5,579 nucleotides of DNA from an uncultured Candidatus Saccharibacteria bacterium (GCA_937958235.1 CALFGG010000072.1:1-5579); one strand, 5' to 3'; shown: positions 1 to 5,492, counted from the first letter of the stretch. Notes: generated by a model from the sequence alone, not told the origin. Numbers and translations: made by a program.

Positions 1-7
1 ATTAGCC

Positions 8-37
8 ATAAAAAGAGACCCGAATTTGGGTCTCTTT
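8..37 (-). terminator. Intrinsic terminator of the paralogue pair
   Basis: Read on the minus strand, a perfect 10-bp stem (AAAGAGACCC at 28-37 pairing with GGGTCTCTTT at 12-21) closes a 6-base loop and runs into TTTTT at 14-10. This is a standard Rho-independent terminator placed 17 bases after the stop codon of the 54-785 gene. On the plus strand the stem is followed by a mixed sequence, so it should act mainly leftward. Confidence 0.9.
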
Positions 38-69
38 GATAGTTAATCCCAAATTACAGATTAACTATC
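38..69 (-). repeat. Perfect 11-bp hairpin containing the stop codon
   Basis: GATAGTTAATC at 38-48 is the exact reverse complement of GATTAACTATC at 59-69, with a 10-base spacer at 49-58. The TAA stop of the 54-785 gene (56-54) lies in the loop, and the stem covers its last sense codons. The structure abuts the terminator stem with no spacer base (37/38), so the two RNA helices could stack. The sequence is directly visible; a role in protecting the 3' end or in termination is inference. Confidence 0.7.
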
Positions 70-785
70 CCATTATTTTCGGTTATACTTTGATCCCAAC
101 AAGATAGTATTGATTTACCTTCTGGGTCTTTTTGCCCTCTGAATACACTCTTAATTTCCTCAGAAAAAGAGTTGCAATCAGGAATTCCGTTTCCTTCGTA
201 AGCTTTCTTCCATTCACCACTTGGAATTGGTCGATAGAAGATGGCGGTAGAACCTCCCCATCCGCTCTCAACTCGAGTATCACCTTCTCTATTACTTTTA
301 GCTACTTCAAACATTTGCCAGATTCCTACTCTTGCGACTAAATATTTTGCATCATTGGTGGTATACAGTGCGCTAAAAGAGACGGTTGGCCAACTATTCT
401 TAATTTGTAATCCATCATCATTCACGCCCGTCGGTTTGATATATTCTCTTTTTACTATTTCTTCAATCTCTCCGATTTTGGTATCAATTCTCATCGGCCT
501 TACAATCTCTTTTACAGTTGTATTCTCAATTTTTTCTTCCACCGCCTTGGTTCCAGTTGCTACTTCATACTTAGAGACCGTTTCATTAGCTTTTGCTAAT
601 TCTTCTTTTGCGGATTTCACCTGGCTCTCTAATTGGTTCTTCTGACTATTCGAGGAGAACATTAGGTATACTAAACCACTGGTTGATATGATCGTCAATA
701 AACCCAGAGCCACTAATGCGGCTTTCACTCCTTTGCCTGTTTTATGTTTTACCTCGGATTTGATTTCTATATTATCTTGTTCCAT
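54..785 (-). CDS. Membrane-anchored coiled-coil protein, paralogue A (unknown function)
   Basis: I do not recognise a named family for this 243-residue protein. It has a short basic cytosolic tail (1-20), one membrane helix at about 21-43 and no obvious signal-peptidase site, so it is probably anchored N-in/C-out. A clean heptad stretch follows (L52, V56, A59, L63, A66, V70, Y73), then a linker to about 130 and an exported domain to the end. That domain carries FYRPIPSGEWKKA at 183-195 and cysteines C204 and C229, which could form a disulfide. It is homologous along its whole length to the genes at 819-1556 and 4012-4950. GGAG at 796-793 sits 7 bases before the ATG. It follows its paralogue by 33 bases with no terminator between, so it is probably the second gene of an operon; a TATAAA at 808-803 could be a weak internal promoter. 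A type IV pilin is unlikely, as no pilin-type cleavage motif is present. Confidence 0.88.
   Translation of the reverse strand: MEQDNIEIKSEVKHKTGKGVKAALVALGLLTIISTSGLVYLMFSSNSQKNQLESQVKSAKEELAKANETVSKYEVATGTKAVEEKIENTTVKEIVRPMRIDTKIGEIEEIVKREYIKPTGVNDDGLQIKNSWPTVSFSALYTTNDAKYLVARVGIWQMFEVAKSNREGDTRVESGWGGSTAIFYRPIPSGEWKKAYEGNGIPDCNSFSEEIKSVFRGQKDPEGKSILSCWDQSITENNGIVNL
537..608 (-). repeat. Direct repeat copy 1: conserved membrane-proximal block
   Basis: This 72-base segment matches 1299-1370 at 63 positions by hand count, in the same orientation and codon phase. It encodes residues 60-83 of paralogue A, identical in sequence to residues 63-86 of paralogue B. All nine base differences are synonymous. 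It marks the tandem duplication that produced the two genes. Confidence 0.85.
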
Positions 786-818
786 GTTGATTCTCCATTA
801 ATTTTATATTTTTATTAT

Positions 819-1556
819 CTAAAGTCCTAAATTGCCGTAATTCTCGGAGCCTCCTTCCCCAACACAGAAAATCAAAGACTGAAATGGTCGCTGATTTGTC
901 CATTTTAAAACGTCCTTTACTTCTTGTGGTACTGTATCACAGCCTGGAATACCATTGCCGTCAACTGCTTTTTTCCAATCGCCATTCGGTAAGGATTTAT
1001 AATAGACAGCCGTAGATGGGCCTCCATAGGCAAGATATTGACTCCTAGCACTGTTATTAGGCTTCACTTTTAATTCGTGCGAGACTTGTGTAGTGGCAAA
1101 TAGAAATTTTGCCTTGCTATCGGTTGCGAATTTTCGGATTTGAAGAATAATATTATCTTCTTCGATTAGTCCCTCTTCGATCACTTCACCATTCATAAGA
1201 TGCGTTTCACTTTCGATCTTATTTCTAAGTGCTTCCATATTGGCATCAAACGCCATCGGCTTAACAATTTCTTTAATTTTGGCATTCTCGGTCTCCGCCT
1301 CGACCGCCTTGGTTCCAGTCGCTACTTCATATTTAGATACTGTTTCGTTTGCTTTTGCTAACTCTTCTTTAGTATTCTTAACTTCTCCTTCTAGCTTATT
1401 TACTTTTCCAGAAAAAGAAGTATTTGCATAGATCAGTCCACATAAGCTGATAATTGTCGCTAAACAAAAAACCGCAGCCACAATTTTCAAGCCACGGTTA
1501 TTTTGATGTTTTGTTTTGTTATTATTTGTATTTTCGATTCCATCCGTATCGTACAT
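819..1556 (-). CDS. Membrane-anchored coiled-coil protein, paralogue B (unknown function)
   Basis: This 245-residue protein is the tandem paralogue of the 54-785 product. The N-terminus (1-21) is Asn/Lys-rich and cytosolic. A membrane helix lies at about 22-44 and includes C31 and C39. The heptad stretch has L55, V59, T62, L66, A69, V73 and Y76; residues 63-86 are identical to paralogue A. The exported domain has YYKSLPNGDWKKA at 185-197 and cysteines C206 and C231. I chose ATG at 1556 over an in-frame GTG at 1574: AGGAG (1566-1562) is 5 bases before the ATG, and the extended -10 at 1583-1575 predicts transcription starting near 1568, inside the longer version. It is the first gene of a probable two-gene operon, divergent from ftsK. 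The function is unknown; a surface or envelope role is inferred only from topology. Confidence 0.88.
   Translation of the reverse strand: MYDTDGIENTNNNKTKHQNNRGLKIVAAVFCLATIISLCGLIYANTSFSGKVNKLEGEVKNTKEELAKANETVSKYEVATGTKAVEAETENAKIKEIVKPMAFDANMEALRNKIESETHLMNGEVIEEGLIEEDNIILQIRKFATDSKAKFLFATTQVSHELKVKPNNSARSQYLAYGGPSTAVYYKSLPNGDWKKAVDGNGIPGCDTVPQEVKDVLKWTNQRPFQSLIFCVGEGGSENYGNLGL
1299..1370 (-). repeat. Direct repeat copy 2: conserved membrane-proximal block
   Basis: This is the partner of 537-608. It encodes residues 63-86 of paralogue B, covering the second half of the coiled coil and the hinge after it (SKYEVATGTKAVE). Protein identity is complete over the block while the flanks diverge. 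Confidence 0.85.
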
Positions 1557-1561
1557 GATAT

Positions 1562-1566
1562 CTCCT
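1562..1566 (-). promoter_or_regulatory. Shine-Dalgarno AGGAG that sets the paralogue B start
   Basis: AGGAG on the minus strand lies 5 bases before ATG 1556. The in-frame GTG 18 bases further upstream has no such site, so this motif decides in favour of the 245-residue protein. Confidence 0.8.
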
Positions 1567-1574
1567 ATAACCAC

Positions 1575-1583
1575 ACTATACCA
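1575..1583 (-). promoter_or_regulatory. Extended -10 promoter for the paralogue A/B operon
   Basis: The minus strand reads TATGGTATAGT here: a TATAGT hexamer at 1580-1575 preceded by TGG, a TGn extended -10 element. No good -35 hexamer lies 16-18 bases upstream; the region is AT-rich. The predicted start is near 1568, giving a leader of about 12 bases that still contains AGGAG. It is divergent from the ftsK promoter, with about 54 bases between the two -10 elements. Confidence 0.65.
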
Positions 1584-1637
1584 TAAATAAAATATTTTAA
1601 AACTGAAAAGACTTACACCGTCTATCTATAATTATTA

Positions 1638-1646
1638 TGCTATAAT
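1638..1646 (+). promoter_or_regulatory. Extended -10 promoter of ftsK; predicts a leaderless mRNA
   Basis: TATGCTATAAT places a consensus TATAAT at 1641-1646 behind a TGC extension. The ATG of ftsK begins 7 bases after the hexamer (1653), the normal distance to a transcription start, and no Shine-Dalgarno sequence lies before it. No convincing -35 box is found at the usual distance. The direct reading is that transcription starts at or within a base of the initiation codon. Confidence 0.7.
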
Positions 1647-1652
1647 CTGTCT

Positions 1653-3899
1653 ATGGTAAAACGTAAAAAAGGTCGACGTAAATCTCCACGTGATGTAGCT
1701 CCCGAGCACGAGTTGCCAGGAGGTTTTTGGCGTCAAGTCTCAGCAATTCTTATGATCGCTATCTCCATCGTCCTTGTGATGACATGGTTTGGTAGTGGTG
1801 GTACGCTTCTTAATGATTTTCATAAATTTGGTTTCTGGTTAATTGGTTATGCTACTTTTGCAATCCCTGTCATCCTCGTCTACTTAGCAGTTAAGATCTT
1901 CCGTAGTACGGATAACCGTCTTCCAGCCGTCATCTGGATTGTTTCATTTTTAATGATCTTCTGGCTTTCTGGACTCTTTGGCTTACCTACCTACGGTACT
2001 GCCTCAGCCCAAACTGGAGGTATTCTAGGTCAGTGGCTAAATAGTCTTGTTACACAAATTCTTAATCCAAGCGTTGCGGCCTTTATCTATCTTGTTCTAA
2101 TCTTTATTACCGCTATCTTTATTATGCAGCTTTCTCCAGCTGCTGTCTTTCGTGATCTCGCCAATCTCTTCAAAACTAGCCGTCGTGAAGAAGATGCAGA
2201 GAATGCGCGTGTGGCTCGTCGAGCTCAAGCTGATGACGCGATTAAAGCCGGCGCACTTGGTCCATTGAAGATTAAAGCTAATGGTGTTGAGGTCTCTCCA
2301 GAGGAATTAAAATCGACACCTAAAATTGAAGTTAAAAAACCAGTTATGGATAAACCAGTTGAAGCTGAGCCGGAACGTGCCTTGATTGAAGTCTCTGATC
2401 CAAACTGGAAAATGCCAAGCACTGACCTTCTTTCTAAGAAACAAAACCCTCCTGACGGTGGTAATATTCAGCAAAATGCTTTCATTATTAATTCTACTTT
2501 TTCGGACTTTGGTATTGAGGTTAAGCTCGATGGCGCCAATGTCGGTCCACGCGTTACACAGTATACAATCCAACCACCAACTGGTGTTGTTCTCTCTAAA
2601 ATTGCTGCTCGTGACAAGGAGCTAGCCCTAAACCTTGCCGTCGATAAGGTTCGTATTGAGGCTCCAATCCCTGGCACCCGCCTTGTTGGTATTGAGATTC
2701 CAAACGTTCGCCCCGCCGATGTTACTCTTCGTTCTATTCTTGAGAGTAATGAATGGAAAAAGGAACGCAATCCACTGGCTTTCGCCGTTGGTAAGGATAT
2801 TTCTGGTAATCCAGTTATTGCTAATCTTGCCAAAATGCCTCACCTCCTCATCGCTGGTACCACCGGTTCTGGTAAGTCTGTCATGACCAACACTTTAATT
2901 TCATCACTCCTCTATCGTAATGCGCCTAGTGATATGAAATTAATCATTGTCGACCCTAAGCAAGTGGAAATGGTGCAATATAATGATATTCCACATCTCT
3001 TAACTCCAATTATTAACTCCACTGAAAAATCTCTTTCAGCCATGAAGTGGGCTGTTAATGAAATGGAGCGTCGCTATACTTTAATGGCTGAAGAAAAAGT
3101 CAAGAAAATTGAAGATTATAACGAGAAGTTGCAAAAGAAGACTGCCACGGTTGCCGATCAGGATAATAACGAGCAACAACATGATGGCGGCAAGATGCCA
3201 TACATTGTAGTCGTGATTGATGAGATGGCGGATCTCATGATGCAGGCAGGGAAAGATCTTGAGCAATTAATCGTTCGTATTGCACAAAAAGGTCGTGCCT
3301 CTGGCATTCACCTTGTACTTGCTACTCAGCGTCCTGAAGTTAAGGTTATTACCGGTCTGATTAAGGCCAACGTCCCGGGTCGTATTGCCTTCGCCGTCAA
3401 TAATAATACCGACTCTCGCATCATGCTTGATATGGGTGGTGCTGAAAAACTTCTCGGTAAAGGTGACATGCTGATGCTTACTACCGAAATGATGGGTAAA
3501 CCTCGCCGTATTCAGGGTGCCTATGCCTCTGATAGTGATGTTGAAAAACTGACAAACTTCCTTCGCGAACAGCGTGCTCCTGAATATAATAATGAAGTTA
3601 TTTCTCAAGCTGTTCAAATCAAAGGAATTGGCCCGACTGATGGTGGCGGCTTTGGTGATCTTGGCCGTAAATATGATCCAAATGATCCTGTCGTTCGTAA
3701 GGCTATTGAAATTACTCTCACAAAAGGTAAATTTTCTACCGCCATGCTGCAGACCTATCTTGGTAAAGGTCATGGCTTTGTCTCTGGCCTAGCGATTTGG
3801 CTTGAAGAAATTGGCGTGATTGGCCCTGCTAATGGTAATAAGCCTCGCGAAGTAATGATTAAGAGCCTTGAAGATTTTGATCAACTAGCCAACGTATAG
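1653..3899 (+). CDS. ftsK: DNA translocase FtsK (FtsK/SpoIIIE family)
   Basis: This is the septum-located ATPase that pumps chromosomal DNA during division. Its 748 residues match short FtsK/SpoIIIE proteins rather than the long E. coli form. A KR-rich cytosolic start (1-14) is followed by four membrane helices at about 28-46, 60-83, 90-110 and 140-160, then a charged linker to about 260. The alpha/beta motor runs from about 270 to 660, with Walker A GTTGSGKS at 402-409, Walker B VVVIDEMADL at 519-528 (D523, E524) and LATQRP at 556-561. A gamma winged-helix domain lies at about 679-736 and ends in GPANGNKPREV. The usual gamma recognition segment, of the type IGYNRAAR, is replaced by GKGHGFVSGLAIW, so orienting sequences may be read differently or not at all. 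ATG 1653 is the only sensible start, since an in-frame TAA lies at 1629. The gene stands alone between a divergent operon and a terminator. Confidence 0.97.
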   Translation: MVKRKKGRRKSPRDVAPEHELPGGFWRQVSAILMIAISIVLVMTWFGSGGTLLNDFHKFGFWLIGYATFAIPVILVYLAVKIFRSTDNRLPAVIWIVSFLMIFWLSGLFGLPTYGTASAQTGGILGQWLNSLVTQILNPSVAAFIYLVLIFITAIFIMQLSPAAVFRDLANLFKTSRREEDAENARVARRAQADDAIKAGALGPLKIKANGVEVSPEELKSTPKIEVKKPVMDKPVEAEPERALIEVSDPNWKMPSTDLLSKKQNPPDGGNIQQNAFIINSTFSDFGIEVKLDGANVGPRVTQYTIQPPTGVVLSKIAARDKELALNLAVDKVRIEAPIPGTRLVGIEIPNVRPADVTLRSILESNEWKKERNPLAFAVGKDISGNPVIANLAKMPHLLIAGTTGSGKSVMTNTLISSLLYRNAPSDMKLIIVDPKQVEMVQYNDIPHLLTPIINSTEKSLSAMKWAVNEMERRYTLMAEEKVKKIEDYNEKLQKKTATVADQDNNEQQHDGGKMPYIVVVIDEMADLMMQAGKDLEQLIVRIAQKGRASGIHLVLATQRPEVKVITGLIKANVPGRIAFAVNNNTDSRIMLDMGGAEKLLGKGDMLMLTTEMMGKPRRIQGAYASDSDVEKLTNFLREQRAPEYNNEVISQAVQIKGIGPTDGGGFGDLGRKYDPNDPVVRKAIEITLTKGKFSTAMLQTYLGKGHGFVSGLAIWLEEIGVIGPANGNKPREVMIKSLEDFDQLANV

Positions 3900-3911
3900 A
3901 TAGATTATAAC

Positions 3912-3953
3912 GATAGATCTTGGTGGTTCAAAAAACAGCACACCAGATCTATC
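3912..3953. repeat. 13-bp bulged hairpin in the ftsK 3' region
   Basis: GATAGATCT (3912-3920) pairs with AGATCTATC (3945-3953), and GGTG (3922-3925) pairs with CACC (3941-3944). This leaves one bulged T (3921) and a 15-base loop rich in A. No T-run follows in either direction, so it is not itself an intrinsic terminator. It lies 12 bases after the ftsK stop and upstream of the real terminator. A role in mRNA 3' stability is possible but unproven. Confidence 0.6.
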
Positions 3954-3972
3954 AACTTCGTCAAAATACCAT

Positions 3973-4007
3973 AAAAAAATATAGCTTCTTAGAAGCTATA
4001 TTTTTTT
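3973..4007. terminator. Bidirectional intrinsic terminator between convergent genes
   Basis: TATAGCTTC (3980-3988) pairs with GAAGCTATA (3992-4000) around a 3-base loop. The stem extends through seven A (3973-3979) pairing with seven T (4001-4007), giving 16 bp in all. Each strand ends in a seven-base U-tract, so it can stop both ftsK transcription and leftward transcription from the 4012-4950 gene, whose stop codon is only 4 bases away. Confidence 0.92.
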
Positions 4008-4011
4008 ATTT

Positions 4012-4950
4012 CTAAAGATGTTCGTAATCGCTTCCAGTATTGCCCGTCCTGCAGCTGTAATTATTCTGTCCATCTGGCCTCTCTACATCATGATAGATTC
4101 TACGAATTTCAGCAGAATAATCGGAACATTTCATAGGCATGTGGCCTCCGAAGGCAAACTTCCATTCACCGTTTGGCAATTCTCGGTAGTATTCCTCAAC
4201 CCCACCTCCGCCAGCAACTACCAAGTTTTCATTACCAAGACTATCTTTTTCTTTGTTAAAACCACCAACTTGTAATGAAGCAAAAGCATAGGTCCCTGCT
4301 TTATTAGTGAAAATCTGCCCGTGACTAATCCACTTGTCTTTACCCATCGTATCAAGCAATTGTTGATATTTTACATCATAAGCTACCGACTTATTATTAG
4401 TCACAACCGTCTTCTCTTCAGTCGTCTTATTTTCTTTTGCGATGCCCTGATCGGGCTTAGCGGCCTCCTCTAATTTAATAACGGTTTCCTGAGCCTTCTT
4501 TGTTTCTTCTTTTGAGACCGAAAGATCATGATACAACTGCTGACGCTGGTTTTGGCTTGTAATAATAGTATAGGCAAGTGCGCCAACTGCTGCGGCTGTA
4601 GTTAAGGCAAAAAGTGGAGTTAGTGACATTTTCTTCTTTTCTACAGCTACTTGCTGGACTGCAGGCATCTCGAAAGATGACATAGGCTGCACACTAGGAC
4701 TAGCTGCTTCTTGCTCTGGTTCATCCGCAGATTTTTCTGTGGATTTGAAAGTATCTTCTTGTTTGACTACTGGTTCCTCAGTCGCATCAACCATCTCTGT
4801 CGTATTTTCTGGCGATGCGTCGACCCAGGCATTAGATTCATTGGCTACTGTCATGTTCTCGGATGATCCTGTATTCATCTGATTAGTATCAAGAGAGGAC
4901 TCACTATTATTTATGGTATTATCTTGACTTAGATTATTTTCGCTATCCAT
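4012..4950 (-). CDS. Membrane-anchored coiled-coil protein with long acidic tail, paralogue C (unknown function)
   Basis: This 312-residue protein is the third, more distant member of the family. The first 104 residues form a cytosolic, low-complexity Ser/Thr/Asn/Glu-rich tail with 22 acidic and 3 basic residues by hand count. KKK at 105-107 and a membrane helix at about 109-131 set an N-in/C-out topology. The heptad region at 139-160 keeps the register of its paralogues (L139, L143, A153, V157, L160; SKEETKKAQETV against AKEELAKANETV). The exported domain has YAFASLQVGG at 221-230, YYRELPNGEWKFA at 254-266 and cysteines C275 and C300, with the same 25-residue spacing. It lacks the long shared hinge of the other two. 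GGAG (4959-4956) lies 5 bases before ATG 4950. It is probably monocistronic, convergent with ftsK and divergent from rpsF. I cannot assign a function. Confidence 0.88.
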   Translation of the reverse strand: MDSENNLSQDNTINNSESSLDTNQMNTGSSENMTVANESNAWVDASPENTTEMVDATEEPVVKQEDTFKSTEKSADEPEQEAASPSVQPMSSFEMPAVQQVAVEKKKMSLTPLFALTTAAAVGALAYTIITSQNQRQQLYHDLSVSKEETKKAQETVIKLEEAAKPDQGIAKENKTTEEKTVVTNNKSVAYDVKYQQLLDTMGKDKWISHGQIFTNKAGTYAFASLQVGGFNKEKDSLGNENLVVAGGGGVEEYYRELPNGEWKFAFGGHMPMKCSDYSAEIRRIYHDVERPDGQNNYSCRTGNTGSDYEHL

Positions 4951-4968
4951 GCGTTCTCCTTTTTCTTG

Positions 4969-4977
4969 ATTGTAGCA
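4969..4977 (-). promoter_or_regulatory. Extended -10 promoter of paralogue C
   Basis: The minus strand reads TATGCTACAAT: a TACAAT hexamer at 4974-4969 behind TGC. Transcription should start near 4962, leaving a leader of about 12 bases with GGAG, much like that of the paralogue B gene. No clear -35 box is visible at 16-18 bases. Confidence 0.6.
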
Positions 4978-5025
4978 TAAGTTTTATAAAAAAGCGTAAA
5001 CAGCATATCTGACATTCCTTGCTAG

Positions 5026-5054
5026 TTGAAAAAATCGCCTCGATCTGGTATAAT
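5026..5054 (+). promoter_or_regulatory. Strong sigma-70-type promoter of the rpsF-ssb operon
   Basis: TTGAAA (5026-5031), a 17-base spacer and a perfect TATAAT (5049-5054) are present, with a TGG extension at 5046-5048. This is the best promoter in the window and the only one with both hexamers. The start should fall near 5061, giving a leader of about 55 bases. Confidence 0.85.
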
Positions 5055-5071
5055 TAAATCATTATTAGCTC

Positions 5072-5097
5072 AGCAAGCGACAAGAGGTGTGCTTGCT
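5072..5097 (+). promoter_or_regulatory. Leader hairpin upstream of rpsF
   Basis: AGCAAGC (5072-5078) and GCTTGCT (5091-5097) form a perfect 7-bp stem with a 12-base loop in the rpsF 5' leader, ending 6 bases before the Shine-Dalgarno sequence. S6:S18 autoregulatory leaders are known upstream of rpsF in many bacteria, with a conserved CCG; I see no CCG here. It may be an unrelated or divergent control element. Confidence 0.5.
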
Positions 5098-5103
5098 TTA
5101 ACC

Positions 5104-5110
5104 AAAGGAG
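5104..5110 (+). promoter_or_regulatory. Shine-Dalgarno AAAGGAG that sets the GTG start of rpsF
   Basis: AAAGGAG lies 6 bases before GTG 5117. It supports the non-ATG start, which also gives the usual S6 opening MKQYELTVLI; the next in-frame ATG would delete the first strand of the fold. Confidence 0.85.
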
Positions 5111-5116
5111 TGCAAA

Positions 5117-5473
5117 GTGAAACAGTATGAACTTACTGTGTTGATTCATCCTGATTTGGAAATGAATCTAACACCAGCCCTAGACAAGATTAATAAATTA
5201 ATCGAGTCACAAAACGGTAAAATCGTTAAGGAAACCAACGAAGGTAAGAAGCGCCTTGCTTATTCTATCAACAAGCAAGATTACGCAGTTTACTACTTCT
5301 ACGAACTTGAGCTTCCAGCTCAGGCTCCTGCTAAGATTTCTTCCACCCTTAACATTACCGACGAAGTCTTACGTTATCTCTTAGTCACTGTCGATGAACG
5401 CAAAGCTAAATTTGAAGCTAAGCGCAAAGCTCGTGCAGAGAAGACTAAAGATACTGAAGAATCAGCAGAATAA
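5117..5473 (+). CDS. rpsF: 30S ribosomal protein S6
   Basis: S6 binds the 16S rRNA central domain together with S18 on the platform of the small subunit. The 118-residue product shows the family pattern: YELTVLIHPDLE at 4-15, the GKKRLAYSINKQDYAVYYFYELE strand-turn-strand region at about 43-65, and LNITDEVLRYLLVTVDE at about 77-93. The last 25 residues form a charged Lys/Glu tail typical of a disordered extension. Translation starts at GTG, supported by AAAGGAG 6 bases upstream. It is the first gene of an operon with ssb, 19 bases apart; rpsR commonly follows ssb in this arrangement, beyond this window. The strong promoter at 5026-5054 and the leader hairpin suggest growth-linked and possibly autogenous control. 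Confidence 0.96.
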   Translation: MKQYELTVLIHPDLEMNLTPALDKINKLIESQNGKIVKETNEGKKRLAYSINKQDYAVYYFYELELPAQAPAKISSTLNITDEVLRYLLVTVDERKAKFEAKRKARAEKTKDTEESAE

Positions 5474-5480
5474 ATAAAAC

Positions 5481-5487
5481 GAGGAGG
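5481..5487 (+). promoter_or_regulatory. Shine-Dalgarno GAGGAGG of ssb
   Basis: GAGGAGG lies 5 bases before ATG 5493 in the short rpsF-ssb gap. It is a near-perfect anti-SD match, the strongest ribosome binding site in the window. Confidence 0.9.
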
Positions 5488-5492
5488 TTTTT

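Noticed and set aside
241..645. A 134-codon plus-strand open frame opposite paralogue A
   Set aside because: It is antisense to a gene with clear homologues, has no ribosome binding site, and its hydrophobic Ser/Leu/Phe-rich translation is what the antisense of a charged coiled coil gives.
21..785. Type IV pilin-like proteins for the three paralogues
   Set aside because: The single helix near the N-terminus is suggestive, but there is no prepilin peptidase motif (G/A followed by F/M-T-L-x-E), and the helix is followed by a charged coiled coil.
1557..1574. GTG at 1574 as start of paralogue B, adding six residues
   Set aside because: The predicted transcription start near 1568 lies inside this extension, and the AGGAG at 1566-1562 serves the ATG at 1556.
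3267..3773. A 168-codon minus-strand open frame inside ftsK
   Set aside because: It is a shadow of the strongly conserved FtsK motor frame, with no promoter, ribosome binding site or recognisable motif.
1621..3904. TCTATCTATA (1621-1630) and TATAGATAGA (3895-3904) as inverted repeats flanking ftsK, suggesting a mobile unit
   Set aside because: They are ten bases of low-complexity AT-rich sequence; the right copy overlaps the ftsK stop codon, and there is no transposase or target duplication.
4018..4275. An 85-codon plus-strand open frame just after the ftsK terminator
   Set aside because: It lies wholly antisense to paralogue C, including its conserved LPNGEWK domain, and starts directly downstream of a strong terminator without a ribosome binding site.
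4951..5116. A small gene or sRNA in the 166-base divergent region
   Set aside because: The sequence is accounted for by two divergent promoters, their ribosome binding sites and the rpsF leader hairpin; no separate terminator or start with a ribosome binding site is present.
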